Of a stretch of DNA of 64,000 nt, positions 42,114-50,839 are shown one piece after another. How positions within the stretch are numbered: the first letter of the stretch is position 1; each line of letters starts with the position of its first letter. The position numbers were made by a program, and so were the translations under genes. Source of the DNA: Venenivibrio stagnispumantis (GTDB lineage: Bacteria; Aquificota; Aquificia; Aquificales; Hydrogenothermaceae); NCBI RefSeq assembly GCF_900182795.1, contig NZ_FXTX01000004.1, positions 28,375 through 92,374 of the forward strand, written 5' to 3'. Below the pieces are notes generated by a model, which saw only the letters and a list, made by a program, of their open reading frames with translations, searched no databases and was not told the origin of the DNA.

Positions 42114-42724
42114 TATCCTAACCTTCTTATTTCTTTTGATAAGATATTTCCATCTTTATCAAGTTCATAAACAATAGGTGTTCCGGTATCAAGTTCTACT
42201 TTTATTATTTCTTCCGGAGTTAATTTTTCAAGATACATAACAATAGACCTGTTTGAGTTTCCATGGGCTACCACTAAAACATCATTTCCTTCTGCTATAT
42301 CTCCCAAAATAGCCCTTTCTAAGAATGGTATTGTTCTATTTGCAGTATCCTTTAAAGATTCTCCTCCCGGTGGAGCTATATCATAACTTCTTCTCCAAAG
42401 ATGAACTATTTCTGCTCCATATTTTGCCCTTGCTCTATCTTTATTTAATCCTTGTAAATCTCCATAATGTCTTTCATTTAATGCTTGGTCTTTTATTACT
42501 GGTATATTTAATCCGATAACTTCAAGGATAATTTTAAGTGTTTCCTGTGCCCTTGACAAAGCAGAAGTATAAGCAACATTAAATCTTATATCCTTCAAAA
42601 GTTCACCTGCTTTGTAAGCTTCTTCTTTTCCTTTTTCGGTAAGAGGCACATCTATCCATCCGGTAAATCTGTTTTGTAAATTCCATAAGGATTGACCATG
42701 TCTAACTAAAACAAGTTTTGGCAT
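42113..42724 (-). CDS. gpmA: 2,3-bisphosphoglycerate-dependent phosphoglycerate mutase
   Basis: A 203-residue histidine phosphatase superfamily enzyme: LVRHGQSLWNLQNRFTGWID with the phosphohistidine, SALSRAQET, NERHYGDLQGLNK and VVAHGNSNRS. It moves phosphate between C3 and C2 of glycerate in glycolysis/gluconeogenesis. The NERHYG and FTGW motifs separate dPGM from other superfamily phosphatases. First gene of the gpmA-tpiA-secG-coaE run; GAGGTGG before its ATG. Confidence 0.93.
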   Translation of the reverse strand: MPKLVLVRHGQSLWNLQNRFTGWIDVPLTEKGKEEAYKAGELLKDIRFNVAYTSALSRAQETLKIILEVIGLNIPVIKDQALNERHYGDLQGLNKDRARAKYGAEIVHLWRRSYDIAPPGGESLKDTANRTIPFLERAILGDIAEGNDVLVVAHGNSNRSIVMYLEKLTPEEIIKVELDTGTPIVYELDKDGNILSKEIRRLG

Positions 42725-42771
42725 TTTCCCACCTCTTTACAAAAATTTGAGATTTAAAAATATTTGATTAT

Positions 42772-42800
42772 ATTATATATTATAAATAGTATTAATGCAA
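42772..42800 (-). promoter_or_regulatory. gpmA operon promoter, -35 inside an IS relic
   Basis: Minus strand: TTGCAT (42800..42795), 17-base spacer, TATAAT (42777..42772), about 47 bases before the gpmA ATG. The -35 hexamer lies in the first bases of the tnpB relic (the codons matching Asn-Ala of the RuvC III motif), so the element's remnant now supplies half of the promoter. Confidence 0.7.
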
Positions 42801-42977
42801 AAGCCAATTGCAGTAGCAATAAAACTTATTAGTTGTATTAAAAGATTTGTTAAATTGAGTGATTGTAATTATAAAAATTTTTAGAATGCAAACCTGTTTC
42901 TGCATAGGTTATTATCTATGCCTACAGGGATTAGTATTAGTTGTAGTGGTTTAAATGCAGATATTTCTGCATACCAT
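42790..42977 (+). pseudogene. decayed 3' end of a tnpB element (IS200/IS605 group)
   Basis: Homologous to the last ~265 bases of the tnpB element at 60923-61190. The coding part is broken (RuvC III region reads INAKANCSSNK instead of NADINGAVNI, then stops). From 42882 to 42960, 78 aligned bases differ from the intact copy at about seven positions. The terminal hairpin is shortened to ATGCAG...CTGCAT (42955-42972). The relic ends at ACCAT, touching the trmN6 stop codon. Confidence 0.85.
42882..42977 (+). ncRNA. omegaRNA-like structured region of the tnpB relic
   Basis: Stem 1 CCTGT/ACAGG (42893-42897, 42924-42928) encloses stem 2 GCATAG/CTATGC (42902-42907, 42916-42921). In the intact copy stem 2 is GAATAG/CTATTC, so an A-T pair has changed to C-G on both sides. 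This is a compensatory change in a copy that no longer encodes protein. Expression is not shown. Confidence 0.5.
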
Positions 42978-43711
42978 CACAAAGGATAATTTTCTAATAA
43001 ATTCCAAACTTCTTCTGTATATTTTTTAACTTTTGGATTTTCATAAATAATTACCGGATTTTCAATAATACAGCCACCTTCTTTTGTAGCTTTATCTGCC
43101 TGAACTAAAAAATGGGTTGCTTTTTCATCCTTAGATGGATGGATAAATTTTAATCTTTTTGGCTCTAATCTATATTTTTTTAATAAAAAAATAATTTCCG
43201 GTAATCTTTCAGCAATATTAATCATAAATAATTTACCTTTATTTTTCAAAAGATAACTGCTTGCTTCTATAAAATCTTTGATTGTTGCTTTTTTTTCTAT
43301 TTTTGCTATCTCTATTTGTATATTTTTTGATTTACCTGATTTATAATAAGGTGGATTTGTAATTATATAATCAAACTGCTCAGCTTTAAAGATATTTTTT
43401 ATATTTTTTACATCTTCAAGAAAAAGTTTAACATCTACATTATTTATCTCAAAATTCCTTTTGGCTATATCATATAGTTCTTCCTGTATCTCAACTGCAT
43501 AATATTCAAGATTTGGATATTTTAGATGTAATAAAATAGGAATAATACCGGAGCCGGTGCCAATATCAAGAATTTTTCCTCTTGAGTATATTTTCGTAAA
43601 ATCAGAAAGAAGAAGGCTATCTATTCCGAATCTGAAGCCTTCTTTTTTTTGGATTATTTTTATTTTTCCTCTGATAAACGGAGATATATCTTCATCCGGT
43701 TTTAAATTCAT
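42977..43711 (-). CDS. TrmN6-like tRNA1(Val) adenine-N6 methyltransferase
   Basis: A 244-residue class I methyltransferase: DISPFIRGKIKIIQKKEGFRFGIDSLLLSDF (partial) at the N-terminus, AdoMet loop LDIGTGSGIIPILL, and the N6-adenine catalytic motif NPPYYKSG. YfiC/TrmN6 modifies A37 of tRNA-Val1; close relatives include RNA/protein (glutamine-N5) methyltransferases, so the substrate is inferred. Its stop codon touches the tnpB relic's right end. Overlaps atpC by four bases. Confidence 0.8.
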   Translation of the reverse strand: MNLKPDEDISPFIRGKIKIIQKKEGFRFGIDSLLLSDFTKIYSRGKILDIGTGSGIIPILLHLKYPNLEYYAVEIQEELYDIAKRNFEINNVDVKLFLEDVKNIKNIFKAEQFDYIITNPPYYKSGKSKNIQIEIAKIEKKATIKDFIEASSYLLKNKGKLFMINIAERLPEIIFLLKKYRLEPKRLKFIHPSKDEKATHFLVQADKATKEGGCIIENPVIIYENPKVKKYTEEVWNLLENYPL

Positions 43712-44109
43712 TGTTGTTTATAAAGATTTATAAGAGCCTCTGCTCTGTCTCTTTGATTTTCATATCTTTTGGTTTCTTCTTCAGAAAGACCACCGGAAGT
43801 AAGTGCATTTTTTGCTTCTTCTAAAAGTTGTTTTTCATGTTCCACATTGATTTTATCAAATTCATAACATTCTTCCACAAGGGCTATCACTTTTTGACCT
43901 GTAACATCTAAGGTTCCAAATGTTACTGCATACTCAATCACTTCTCCATCTGCTTTTTCTATTCTAAGTTTTCCGGGTTTAATTGTTGTTAATAAAAGCA
44001 TGTGGTTTTCAAGGATACCTATCTCTCCATCGGCAGTATTAATTACAGTTTGATAAACATCTCCGCTAAATACATGACCTGTTGGTGTAACAACTTCTAA
44101 TTTATACAT
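43708..44109 (-). CDS. atpC: ATP synthase F1 epsilon subunit
   Basis: A 133-residue epsilon subunit: beta-sandwich domain (YKLEVVTPTGHVFSGDVYQTVINTADGEIGIL in part) and a helical hairpin at the end (LLEEAKNALTSGG...ENQRDRAEALINLYKQ). It couples rotation to the F1 head and inhibits ATP hydrolysis. I chose ATG 44109 with GGAGG seven bases before; an in-frame ATG at 44127 lies upstream of that site. It stands alone rather than at the end of an atp operon, and has its own promoter. Confidence 0.93.
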   Translation of the reverse strand: MYKLEVVTPTGHVFSGDVYQTVINTADGEIGILENHMLLLTTIKPGKLRIEKADGEVIEYAVTFGTLDVTGQKVIALVEECYEFDKINVEHEKQLLEEAKNALTSGGLSEEETKRYENQRDRAEALINLYKQQ

Positions 44110-44178
44110 CAAATCCTCCATAATCAATGATAAATTTTCATATTATTATAAATCAATAAATGGATTAAAACAAGGATT

Positions 44179-44207
44179 TATATAATGAAGAATTTTAATT
44201 TTGTCAA
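44179..44207 (-). promoter_or_regulatory. atpC promoter
   Basis: Minus strand: consensus TTGACA (44207..44202), 17-base spacer, TATATA (44184..44179). The 260 bases between atpC and the 79-residue gene (44128-44388) hold this promoter and otherwise only AT-rich sequence in which I see no gene. Confidence 0.75.
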
Positions 44208-44388
44208 GAATTTTTAGCAAAAATCAGTTTAAAACTGAATAAACGCAAATTTTTATATTTTGCATCAAACCTTCAATAGTGCAAATATATTTTCTGTTAT
44301 ATTCTCGCTAATCATTGATGCAAGCCAAATTACCAAGTATCAAAAACTAAACCAACCATAAAAATTTAAAAAATTTCAAAATTTCCGA

Positions 44389-44628
44389 TTAGCAAAATTC
44401 AAGATACAAAGTTATAGGTTCATATTCCTTGCTATACTTCCATCTTATTTTTTGTATTTTTTCCTGAACATCCCACTTGTTTACATTAGGTTTAAGTTTT
44501 AATCTTAAGGAAATGTCAGCTTCAGTATCTTCTGGAGGTTCTATTATTTCAGCTCTCTCTATTTCCGGAAGATTATTTACTTCTTCCAAAATCTTCAAGT
44601 AATTAGATAATTCAATTGTCTTTTCCAT
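44389..44628 (-). CDS. small protein paired with a HEPN protein (degenerate nucleotidyltransferase?)
   Basis: A 79-residue acidic protein I cannot assign. The order EADISLRLKL, then WDVQEKIQKIRWKYSKEYEPITLYLEF, is reminiscent of the second half of a minimal nucleotidyltransferase (SDIDL..., helix, strand), but the GS signature and catalytic aspartates are missing. It overlaps the HEPN gene by 17 bases, so the two are made together. If the resemblance is real, it is a non-catalytic antitoxin derived from MntA. A separate new fold is equally possible. Confidence 0.55.
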   Translation of the reverse strand: MEKTIELSNYLKILEEVNNLPEIERAEIIEPPEDTEADISLRLKLKPNVNKWDVQEKIQKIRWKYSKEYEPITLYLEFC

Positions 44629-44989
44629 TTTTTATCACCTCTTTAAAAAATTCATAAATATAATCAATTTTTAATTTATCCTCATTAGTAAATATATACG
44701 CTTTATAGTCAGATAAAACTCTAAATTCGTATAATTGCTCATACTTATCTACAAATTCCTTTAATATTTGAGGATTTAAAATCTCTTTTTCATAACATTT
44801 TTTAGAAAACGCTTTGGCTAAACTTATATGCTTCCATTTTCCTTGAGGAGCTTTTCCTAATATAGATTGCATATAATTGAAAACAGAAAAATATAGATTA
44901 GAAACTAAAGCATTGTATAATCCTTTTTCTTTTGATATAATTGCAATCTCTAACCTTTCTAAAGATTTCTTTCTATAAATTTCTTTCAT
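44612..44989 (-). CDS. HEPN-domain protein
   Basis: A 125-residue helical HEPN protein: KKSLERLEIAIISKEKGLYNALVSNLYFSVFNYMQSIL, then LKEFVDKYEQLYEFRVLSDYKAYI. Unlike the two HepT genes in this window it lacks the RX4HXY ribonuclease motif (FRVLSDYKAY has no His). That fits the archaeal-type HEPN group (DUF-style 'R..SDY') thought to bind nucleotides or partner nucleotidyltransferases. Its partner is the small protein downstream. Confidence 0.75.
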   Translation of the reverse strand: MKEIYRKKSLERLEIAIISKEKGLYNALVSNLYFSVFNYMQSILGKAPQGKWKHISLAKAFSKKCYEKEILNPQILKEFVDKYEQLYEFRVLSDYKAYIFTNEDKLKIDYIYEFFKEVIKNGKDN

Positions 44990-45115
44990 CTTAAAATCCT
45001 TTTAAATAAACATTTATAATTCTAAATCAATTTATGGAAAAAATCAACGCCTTAATTTAATAATTGGTAAATTCTTTCTTAAAATTTCTTTATTAAAATT
45101 TAAATTACCTATTTT

Positions 45116-45487
45116 TTACTTATTATCTTCTGATGAAACTTTTATAATAGTTTTAACATTTCCTCTTGGGTTCCAATCGCCAATTACTTCTAAAAATCTT
45201 GGCTTTAAAAGATTATATAAATCTTCATATATTTTATTTGTAGCTTCTTCGTGAGAGATATATTGATTTCTATATTTATTAAGATAAAGTTTTAGAGATT
45301 TTAGCTCTACAATCGTTTTATCCGGAATATATCTTATTCTAATAGTTGCATAATCAGGATATCCTGACCTTGGACAAAGACAAGAAAATTCCGGAAAAGT
45401 TATCTCTACGGTATAATTTCTATCCGGATAAGGATTTGGCCATGGTTCAAGTTTTGCTTCTTGTATCTCTTTTTCTCCATATTTCAT
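45116..45487 (-). CDS. queF: NADPH-dependent preQ0 reductase
   Basis: A 123-residue type I QueF, which reduces the nitrile of preQ0 to preQ1 in queuosine synthesis. The catalytic Cys is in [16 protein letters not shown], followed by [15 protein letters not shown] and the Arg-rich end [11 protein letters not shown]. Length matches the short (YkvM-type) family. GAGGTATA precedes its ATG. No other queuosine genes are nearby. Confidence 0.94.
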   Translation of the reverse strand: MKYGEKEIQEAKLEPWPNPYPDRNYTVEITFPEFSCLCPRSGYPDYATIRIRYIPDKTIVELKSLKLYLNKYRNQYISHEEATNKIYEDLYNLLKPRFLEVIGDWNPRGNVKTIIKVSSEDNK

Positions 45488-45491
45488 TTTT

Positions 45492-46352
45492 TTATACCTC
45501 TCTGCTTACTATAAATTCTGCAATTTGTATTAGAATTTGGGGATTTTTTAAATCTTTTATATAGCTTATAGCTTGATTTATATGATTATATGCCATCTCT
45601 TTTGATTTTTCTATACCATAAATTGATGGATAAGTTATTTTATTTTTCTCTTTATCTTTATTAACTTTTTTTCCAAGTTTAGATGGGTCTCCTATCTCAT
45701 CAAGTAAATCATCCCATATTTGAAAAGCTATCCCTATATGCTTTCCATAATTTTTCAGTTTATCTTCTTCTTCCGGTGTAGCATCTGCTATTACTGCTCC
45801 AATTTGACAGCATGCCTGTATAAATTTTGCAGTTTTATTTAGATGGATAAAATCAATATCTTTAAAATCTTCCAAAATATCTCCTGCCTGACCGCCAACC
45901 ATTCCATAAATTCCAACATTATGGGAAAGAATATTTATTATCTTTAATAATTTTTCTGCAGATAAATTTTTATTTAAAGAGATTAACTCAAAAGCATAAG
46001 TTAAAAGTCCATCTCCGGCAAGAATTGCTATTGCTTCAGAAAATTGTTTATGACAGGTAGGTTTTCCTCTTCTTAAATCATCATCATCCATTGCCGGTAA
46101 ATCATCATGGATAAGTGAGTATGTATGGATAAATTCTGTAGATATTGCTATATCTATAAAATTTTTTATATCTATATCTTCTTTTAATGTTTTTGCAGAT
46201 TCTAAAACAAGAATAGGTCTAATTCTTTTTCCACCGGCTTTTAAACTATACTCAATAGCATCAAACAATATCTTTGGCTCACCTTTTGGAATGTATTGCT
46301 CTAAATACATATTTATAAGCTGTGTTTGTCCTTTTAAATAATCTTGTATCAT
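45492..46352 (-). CDS. ispA: polyprenyl diphosphate synthase (FPP/GGPP type)
   Basis: A 286-residue trans-prenyltransferase. First aspartate-rich motif [17 protein letters not shown], second motif [21 protein letters not shown], plus [12 protein letters not shown]. It condenses IPP onto allylic diphosphates to C15 or C20 products for quinone or lipid synthesis. The insertion of two residues in the first motif (DDxxxxD) fits the bacterial FPP/GGPP class; chain length is not certain. Coupled to yraN. Confidence 0.9.
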   Translation of the reverse strand: MIQDYLKGQTQLINMYLEQYIPKGEPKILFDAIEYSLKAGGKRIRPILVLESAKTLKEDIDIKNFIDIAISTEFIHTYSLIHDDLPAMDDDDLRRGKPTCHKQFSEAIAILAGDGLLTYAFELISLNKNLSAEKLLKIINILSHNVGIYGMVGGQAGDILEDFKDIDFIHLNKTAKFIQACCQIGAVIADATPEEEDKLKNYGKHIGIAFQIWDDLLDEIGDPSKLGKKVNKDKEKNKITYPSIYGIEKSKEMAYNHINQAISYIKDLKNPQILIQIAEFIVSREV

Positions 46353-46699
46353 CTTATCTCAAAAGCATTTTCTATATGTAATATATTATCTTTCAATATT
46401 GCTATTACGTCAAATCTTAATTCTTCAAAATATATATCATTTTTGCTTAAAAATTGATAAGTTGTTTTTATTATCTTTTCTATTTTTGATTTTGTTATTG
46501 TTTCCTGAGGATAACCAAAACTATCATAGCTTTTACTTCTTACTTCTACGATAATAATTGTGTTTTTATCTTTGGCTATTATATCTATTTCTCCAAATCT
46601 GCTTTTAAAATTTCTTGCTATTATCTGATAACCTTTATTTTTTAGATATTCTACTGCTATATCTTCTTTTTCTTTACCGATTTTAGTTTTATTATTCAT
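46349..46699 (-). CDS. YraN family endonuclease-like protein (UPF0102)
   Basis: A 116-residue UPF0102/YraN protein: GKEKEDIAVEYLKNKGYQIIARNFKSRFGEIDIIAKD and IIIVEVRSKSYDSFG (given in part). The Glu-Ile-Asp and ExR/K residues make a PD-(D/E)xK-like nuclease fold. Widely conserved next to rnhB, as here (8-base overlap). Biochemical role unproven. Confidence 0.9.
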   Translation of the reverse strand: MNNKTKIGKEKEDIAVEYLKNKGYQIIARNFKSRFGEIDIIAKDKNTIIIVEVRSKSYDSFGYPQETITKSKIEKIIKTTYQFLSKNDIYFEELRFDVIAILKDNILHIENAFEIR

Positions 46700-47276
46700 A
46701 ATAAAGCCTGAAACTTTTTCTATGAATTGGGGTTATTCCGTATCGTTTTATCTCAAATATATGGTTTTTGGTTGGATAGCCTTTATGTTTATCAAATGAA
46801 AAATTAGGATATAAATTTTTAAACTCTTTCATTATATTATCTCTATAAACTTTTGCTATTATGCTTGCAGCTGCAACACAATGGATATTTTCATCTGCTT
46901 TTTTCTCAGATATATGTTTTATTCCTTCAAGATTTATATGGTCTGTTATAACAATATCATAATCTATTTTTATCATATCTAAGGCTCTTTTTATTGCTAC
47001 TTTTGTAGCATTTAATACATTTATCCGGTCAATTAAGGTGTTATCTGCTATTCCGATTGTGATGGACAGGGCTTTTTGCTGGATTTGTTTGAAAAGTTCT
47101 TCTCTTTGTTTTGGAGTTAATTTTTTTGAATCTTTTTGAATAAATGGTTCTATATCCGGTGGAAATATTACAGCAGCAACGATAACTGGACCGGCTAAAC
47201 TACCTCTACCGGCTTCATCTACTCCTACTATATATTTATAACCTTTTTGATGTAGAGATTTTTCAAACTCAATCAT
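46692..47276 (-). CDS. rnhB: ribonuclease HII
   Basis: A 194-residue RNase HII, which nicks DNA at embedded ribonucleotides and removes RNA primers. Motifs: GVDEAGRGSLAGPVIVAAV (Asp-Glu), DSKKLTPKQREELF, HCVAAASIIAKVYRD and the terminal acidic HKGYPTKNH. Preceded by a terminator after rplS, so expression may depend on readthrough; no strong Shine-Dalgarno sequence is visible before ATG 47276. Confidence 0.94.
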   Translation of the reverse strand: MIEFEKSLHQKGYKYIVGVDEAGRGSLAGPVIVAAVIFPPDIEPFIQKDSKKLTPKQREELFKQIQQKALSITIGIADNTLIDRINVLNATKVAIKRALDMIKIDYDIVITDHINLEGIKHISEKKADENIHCVAAASIIAKVYRDNIMKEFKNLYPNFSFDKHKGYPTKNHIFEIKRYGITPIHRKSFRLYYE

Positions 47277-47280
47277 AAGA

Positions 47281-47300
47281 TAAAACCGGGCAAAAGCCCG
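47281..47300 (-). terminator. rho-independent terminator/attenuator after rplS
   Basis: Minus strand: CGGGC TTTT GCCCG followed by GTTTTA. It lies between rplS and rnhB (34 bases), so it reduces but need not abolish transcription of the downstream rnhB-yraN-ispA-queF genes. Confidence 0.75.
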
Positions 47301-47309
47301 ATATATATA

Positions 47310-47699
47310 TTATTTGCTTTCTGCTGATTCTTTTGCTCTTTTTTGGATTTCCCACTCTTTAAGTTCTTTGATTTTAGCAGCTTTACCTTTGAGATTTCTA
47401 ACATAATAGAGTTTAGCTCTTCTAACGATACCTCTTTTAACCACTTCAATTTTTTCTATGGAAGGGCATGCTATCGGGAATGTTCTTTCCATTCCTACGC
47501 CGTAAGATACTTTTCTAACTGTAAATGTTTTTCCGGTTCCACTTCCTCTAACTCTGATAACAAGACCTTCAAAAATCTGGGTTCTTTCTTTTTCCCCTTC
47601 TTTTACTTTAAGGTGTAATCTTACTGTATCTCCCGGTCTAAATTCAGGTAAATCTGCCGGTAAATATTTTTGTTCAATTTCTCTAATTAAATGATGCAT
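47310..47699 (-). CDS. rplS: 50S ribosomal protein L19
   Basis: A 129-residue L19 with [54 protein letters not shown] and [22 protein letters not shown] (each shown in part). It sits at the 30S-50S interface. GGAGGAAAG before the ATG. Last ~15 residues are a charged extension. Confidence 0.97.
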   Translation of the reverse strand: MHHLIREIEQKYLPADLPEFRPGDTVRLHLKVKEGEKERTQIFEGLVIRVRGSGTGKTFTVRKVSYGVGMERTFPIACPSIEKIEVVKRGIVRRAKLYYVRNLKGKAAKIKELKEWEIQKRAKESAESK

Positions 47700-47738
47700 T
47701 TTCTTTCCTCCGTTAAAATATTGATTTAAGAAACAAAT

Positions 47739-47744
47739 ATTATA
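47739..47744 (-). promoter_or_regulatory. rplS -10 box
   Basis: TATAAT on the minus strand (47744..47739), 40 bases before the rplS ATG, touching the gmhB stop codon. A TAGAAA hexamer lies 17 bases upstream, a poor -35. Confidence 0.45.
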
Positions 47745-48293
47745 TCATTTTAAGATAAAATTTTCTACCACATCTAATATATCTTCTCCTATGTAGTCTG
47801 CTGTTGTGTTTTGAATATATTTTAATCCCTGTCCTGTTTTAACAAGTGCTGCTTTTATACCTTCTTTATGGGCAGCAATTATATCATTTTCTTTATCTCC
47901 TATTAAAAAAGATTGGTTTGGGTCAATATTAAACTCCTTTATTGCCTGTTTTATCATTCCACTTTCCGGTTTCCTGCAATCGCATTTTATAGCATATTCT
48001 TCTATTATTCCATTTTCGTGGTGAGGACAATAATAAACTTTTGTTATTTTTATACCTTCTTTTTCAAACTCTTTAAGCATATATTCTGTTAATTTTTTAA
48101 AATCTTCTTCTGTATAATATCCTACTGCTATACCGGATTGATTTGTTACTATAAATAGCTCATATCCGGCATCCTGTAATTTTTTCAAAGCTGTAAAAAC
48201 ATTTGGTATAAATTTAAAATCTTCTATTTTATGAACATATCCTTTATCTTCATTGATAACACCATCTCTATCCAAAAATACAGCTTTCTTCAA
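47745..48293 (-). CDS. gmhB: D,D-heptose 1,7-bisphosphate phosphatase
   Basis: A 182-residue HAD phosphatase: FLDRDGVINEDKGYVHKIEDF, IVTNQSGIAVGYYTEEDF, the zinc site YYCPHHENG...CDCRKP (Cys, His, Cys, Cys), and FLIGDKENDIIAAH. GmhB dephosphorylates heptose bisphosphate for the LPS core, matching kdsC in this window; both indicate a Gram-negative outer membrane. Starts with TTG 48293, GAGGTAG upstream. Confidence 0.92.
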   Translation of the reverse strand: MKKAVFLDRDGVINEDKGYVHKIEDFKFIPNVFTALKKLQDAGYELFIVTNQSGIAVGYYTEEDFKKLTEYMLKEFEKEGIKITKVYYCPHHENGIIEEYAIKCDCRKPESGMIKQAIKEFNIDPNQSFLIGDKENDIIAAHKEGIKAALVKTGQGLKYIQNTTADYIGEDILDVVENFILK

Positions 48294-48305
48294 TTTTTCT
48301 ACCTC

Positions 48306-48758
48306 TTATCTATTTTTTCTAAGTTGTAGCTTTTCTTTTATATGTTGGAAAATATTTATCATCTTTTCCGAATATCTTAATGCTTCTTTAATTTCATTTA
48401 TCAAAATTTCCTTTTCCCAAGGGTATGTATGGGTAAGATTATTTCTTAACTCTCTTAATTTTTTCCATTCCTCAGCAGATGGTATAAATTCAAGCTGTTC
48501 TAATCTGTTTAATATATCAATGAAAGGTTTATTTCTCACTTCTTCTCCAAGCATTTGAAGAACAAGAGGAAAAAGTTTTTCTCCCATAGTATCTTGCATT
48601 TTTGAAAATCTAAATATAAAAGAATCTATTGTTTCAATTATTTCCGGATTTTCCAGTATTTCTTCATTTAGCTCTATCCTACTTATTTTATTTTTTGCAT
48701 ATTCCAATCTTTCTTTGTGTTTTTCTATCTCGTTATAAATTAGATTTATATTTTTCAC
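48306..48758 (-). CDS. hepT: HepT-like HEPN toxin
   Basis: A 150-residue helical HEPN protein with RX4HXY as Arg105, His110, Tyr112 (RNNLTHTY), preceded by FIFRFSKMQDTMGEKLFPLVLQML. In type VII systems this ribonuclease is inactivated by AMP addition at the Tyr. Starts with GTG overlapping the MntA stop (GTGA). Antitoxin-first order, unlike the pair at 7.3 kb; the two HepT proteins are not close in sequence. Confidence 0.86.
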   Translation of the reverse strand: MKNINLIYNEIEKHKERLEYAKNKISRIELNEEILENPEIIETIDSFIFRFSKMQDTMGEKLFPLVLQMLGEEVRNKPFIDILNRLEQLEFIPSAEEWKKLRELRNNLTHTYPWEKEILINEIKEALRYSEKMINIFQHIKEKLQLRKNR

Positions 48759-49057
48759 AGCTCAACACCGGATTTTTTTATCTCTTTACAGATAGGCTCA
48801 TTACATTCCAAAGGTTTTATTATCAAATCTATTTTTTGCTCTCCTATTCTATCTTTTAATTTAACCAAAAAAGTTAATTTTTTATCAATCAAATTTTCAA
48901 TATTGGCAGTTTCTATGTATAAATCAATATCTCCACCTTTTAGATTTGGATTAACCCTTGAACCAAAAATCCAAACCTTTACATCTTCTCCGAAAACATC
49001 CTTTGCTATCTCTCTTATGTAGTTGATTTCTTCTTCTGTTAATCTAATATTTCCCAT
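48755..49057 (-). CDS. mntA: MntA-like nucleotidyltransferase antitoxin
   Basis: A 100-residue minimal nucleotidyltransferase with GSX10DXD (IFGSRVNPNLKGGDIDLYIE) and KIDLIIKP providing the third Asp. It should AMPylate the downstream HepT. Divergent from carB; the region between (49058-49155) has no consensus boxes I can name. Confidence 0.86.
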   Translation of the reverse strand: MGNIRLTEEEINYIREIAKDVFGEDVKVWIFGSRVNPNLKGGDIDLYIETANIENLIDKKLTFLVKLKDRIGEQKIDLIIKPLECNEPICKEIKKSGVEL

Positions 49058-49155
49058 TTTTCTATCTCGCTATCTTTTTTATTATATCAAAAATTTTAAT
49101 TTGTGCTTAATTGTTGGTAAAATATATAACTAATTTTTTTATTCAGAGGTGGTTT

Positions 49156-50838
49156 ATGCCAAAAAGGACTGATATTGAAAGTATTCTACTTATAGGCTCA
49201 GGGCCAATAATTATAGGACAGGCTGCTGAGTTTGATTACTCCGGAACACAGGGAGCAAAAGCATTAAAAGAAGAAGGTTATAGGGTAATCCTTGTTAATT
49301 CTAATCCGGCTACAATTATGACAGACCCTGATATTGCAGATAAAACATACATAGAACCACTTATAACACCTATTTTAGAAAAAATAATAGAAAAAGAAAG
49401 ACCGGATGCTATACTTCCAACCCTTGGAGGACAAACAGCTCTTAATCTTGCAATAGATTTATATGAAAAAGGTATCCTTGACAAATACAATGTAAAAATG
49501 CTTGGAGCAAATTATGAAGTTATAAAGAAAGCCGAAGATAGAGATTTATTTAAAAAAGCTATGGAAAGAATAGGCTTATCTATGCCAAAAAGTGCAGTTG
49601 TAAATTCATTGGCTCAGGCAGAAGAAGTTATAAAATGGATAGGTTTTCCGGTTATAATAAGACCTTCTTTTACCCTTGGTGGAACAGGTGGAGGTATAGC
49701 TTACAATATAGATGAATTTTATCCAAAAGTAAAAGCCGGTCTTGAAGCATCTCCTATACATGAAGTATTACTTGAAGAATCAATAATCGGTTGGAAAGAG
49801 TTTGAGATGGAAGTTATGAGAGATAAAAATGATAACTGCGTTATAATCTGCTCTATTGAGAATTTAGACCCTATGGGAGTTCATACAGGAGATAGTATAA
49901 CCATAGCACCTGCGATGACTTTATCAGATAGAGAATATCAGATTTTAAGAGATTACTCAATAGCAGTTATGAGGGAGATAGGGGTTGAAACCGGAGGCTC
50001 TAATGTCCAGTTTGCCCAAAATCCAAAAACCGGAGAGTTTTATGTTATAGAGATGAACCCAAGGGTTTCCCGCTCTTCTGCATTGGCTTCCAAAGCTACC
50101 GGTTTCCCTATTGCAAAAATCGCTGCAAAATTGGCAGTAGGATATACCCTTGATGAATTACCTAATGATATAACAAAACAAACACCGGCTTCTTTTGAGC
50201 CTACGATAGATTATGTAGTTGTAAAAATACCAAGATTTGATTTTGCAAAATTTCCGGAAGCAGACACAACCCTTACAACAATGATGAAATCTGTCGGTGA
50301 AGTAATGGCAATAGGAAGAACATTTAAAGAAAGCCTTCAAAAAGCATTAAGAAGTTTAGAACTCGGCAGATATGGATTTTATATAGGACTTGAAAAAGCA
50401 GAAGATGAAGAAATAAAACAAAAAATAATAAAACCAAATCCGGATAGATTATGGTATATAGCAGAAGCATTCAGAAGAGGATATTCTGTTGAAGATATTC
50501 ATAATTTATCACATATTGATAAATGGTTTTTAACCCAAATTAAAGAGATAATAGATTATGAAATAGATTTATCCAAAAAAGATATTAATCAAATTACAGA
50601 GCAAGAGCTTGAAAAAGCTAAACAATGGGGATTTTCTGATAAAGAACTTGCAAGATTATTAAAAACAACAGAAGAAGAAATAAGAAAAAGAAGAATACCG
50701 GTATCTTATAAAGTAGTAGATACCTGTGCAGCAGAGTTTAAAGCCTATACTCCTTATTATTACTCTTCTTATGAGAGTTTAATGGGATATATAGATGAAA
50801 ACGGAAATATAATTTATTACAGGGATAGCGAGGAGTAA
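49156..50838 (+). CDS. carB: carbamoyl-phosphate synthase large chain, N-terminal half
   Basis: About 560 residues, half of a normal CarB. It contains the first ATP-grasp domain ([39 protein letters not shown] in part, [18 protein letters not shown]) and the oligomerisation domain ([18 protein letters not shown]), then stops after [18 protein letters not shown], precisely where the linker to the second half begins. Aquifex and methanogens have such split carB genes, so this is probably functional with a separate C-half. ATG 49156, GAGGTGG upstream. Next gene is also a split gene (leuS). Confidence 0.92.
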   Translation: MPKRTDIESILLIGSGPIIIGQAAEFDYSGTQGAKALKEEGYRVILVNSNPATIMTDPDIADKTYIEPLITPILEKIIEKERPDAILPTLGGQTALNLAIDLYEKGILDKYNVKMLGANYEVIKKAEDRDLFKKAMERIGLSMPKSAVVNSLAQAEEVIKWIGFPVIIRPSFTLGGTGGGIAYNIDEFYPKVKAGLEASPIHEVLLEESIIGWKEFEMEVMRDKNDNCVIICSIENLDPMGVHTGDSITIAPAMTLSDREYQILRDYSIAVMREIGVETGGSNVQFAQNPKTGEFYVIEMNPRVSRSSALASKATGFPIAKIAAKLAVGYTLDELPNDITKQTPASFEPTIDYVVVKIPRFDFAKFPEADTTLTTMMKSVGEVMAIGRTFKESLQKALRSLELGRYGFYIGLEKAEDEEIKQKIIKPNPDRLWYIAEAFRRGYSVEDIHNLSHIDKWFLTQIKEIIDYEIDLSKKDINQITEQELEKAKQWGFSDKELARLLKTTEEEIRKRRIPVSYKVVDTCAAEFKAYTPYYYSSYESLMGYIDENGNIIYYRDSEE

Positions 50839-50839
50839 A

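Noticed and set aside
42725..42976. Small protein gene in the gap between gpmA and trmN6
   Set aside because: Frames are short and interrupted; alignment shows it to be a decayed tnpB 3' end.
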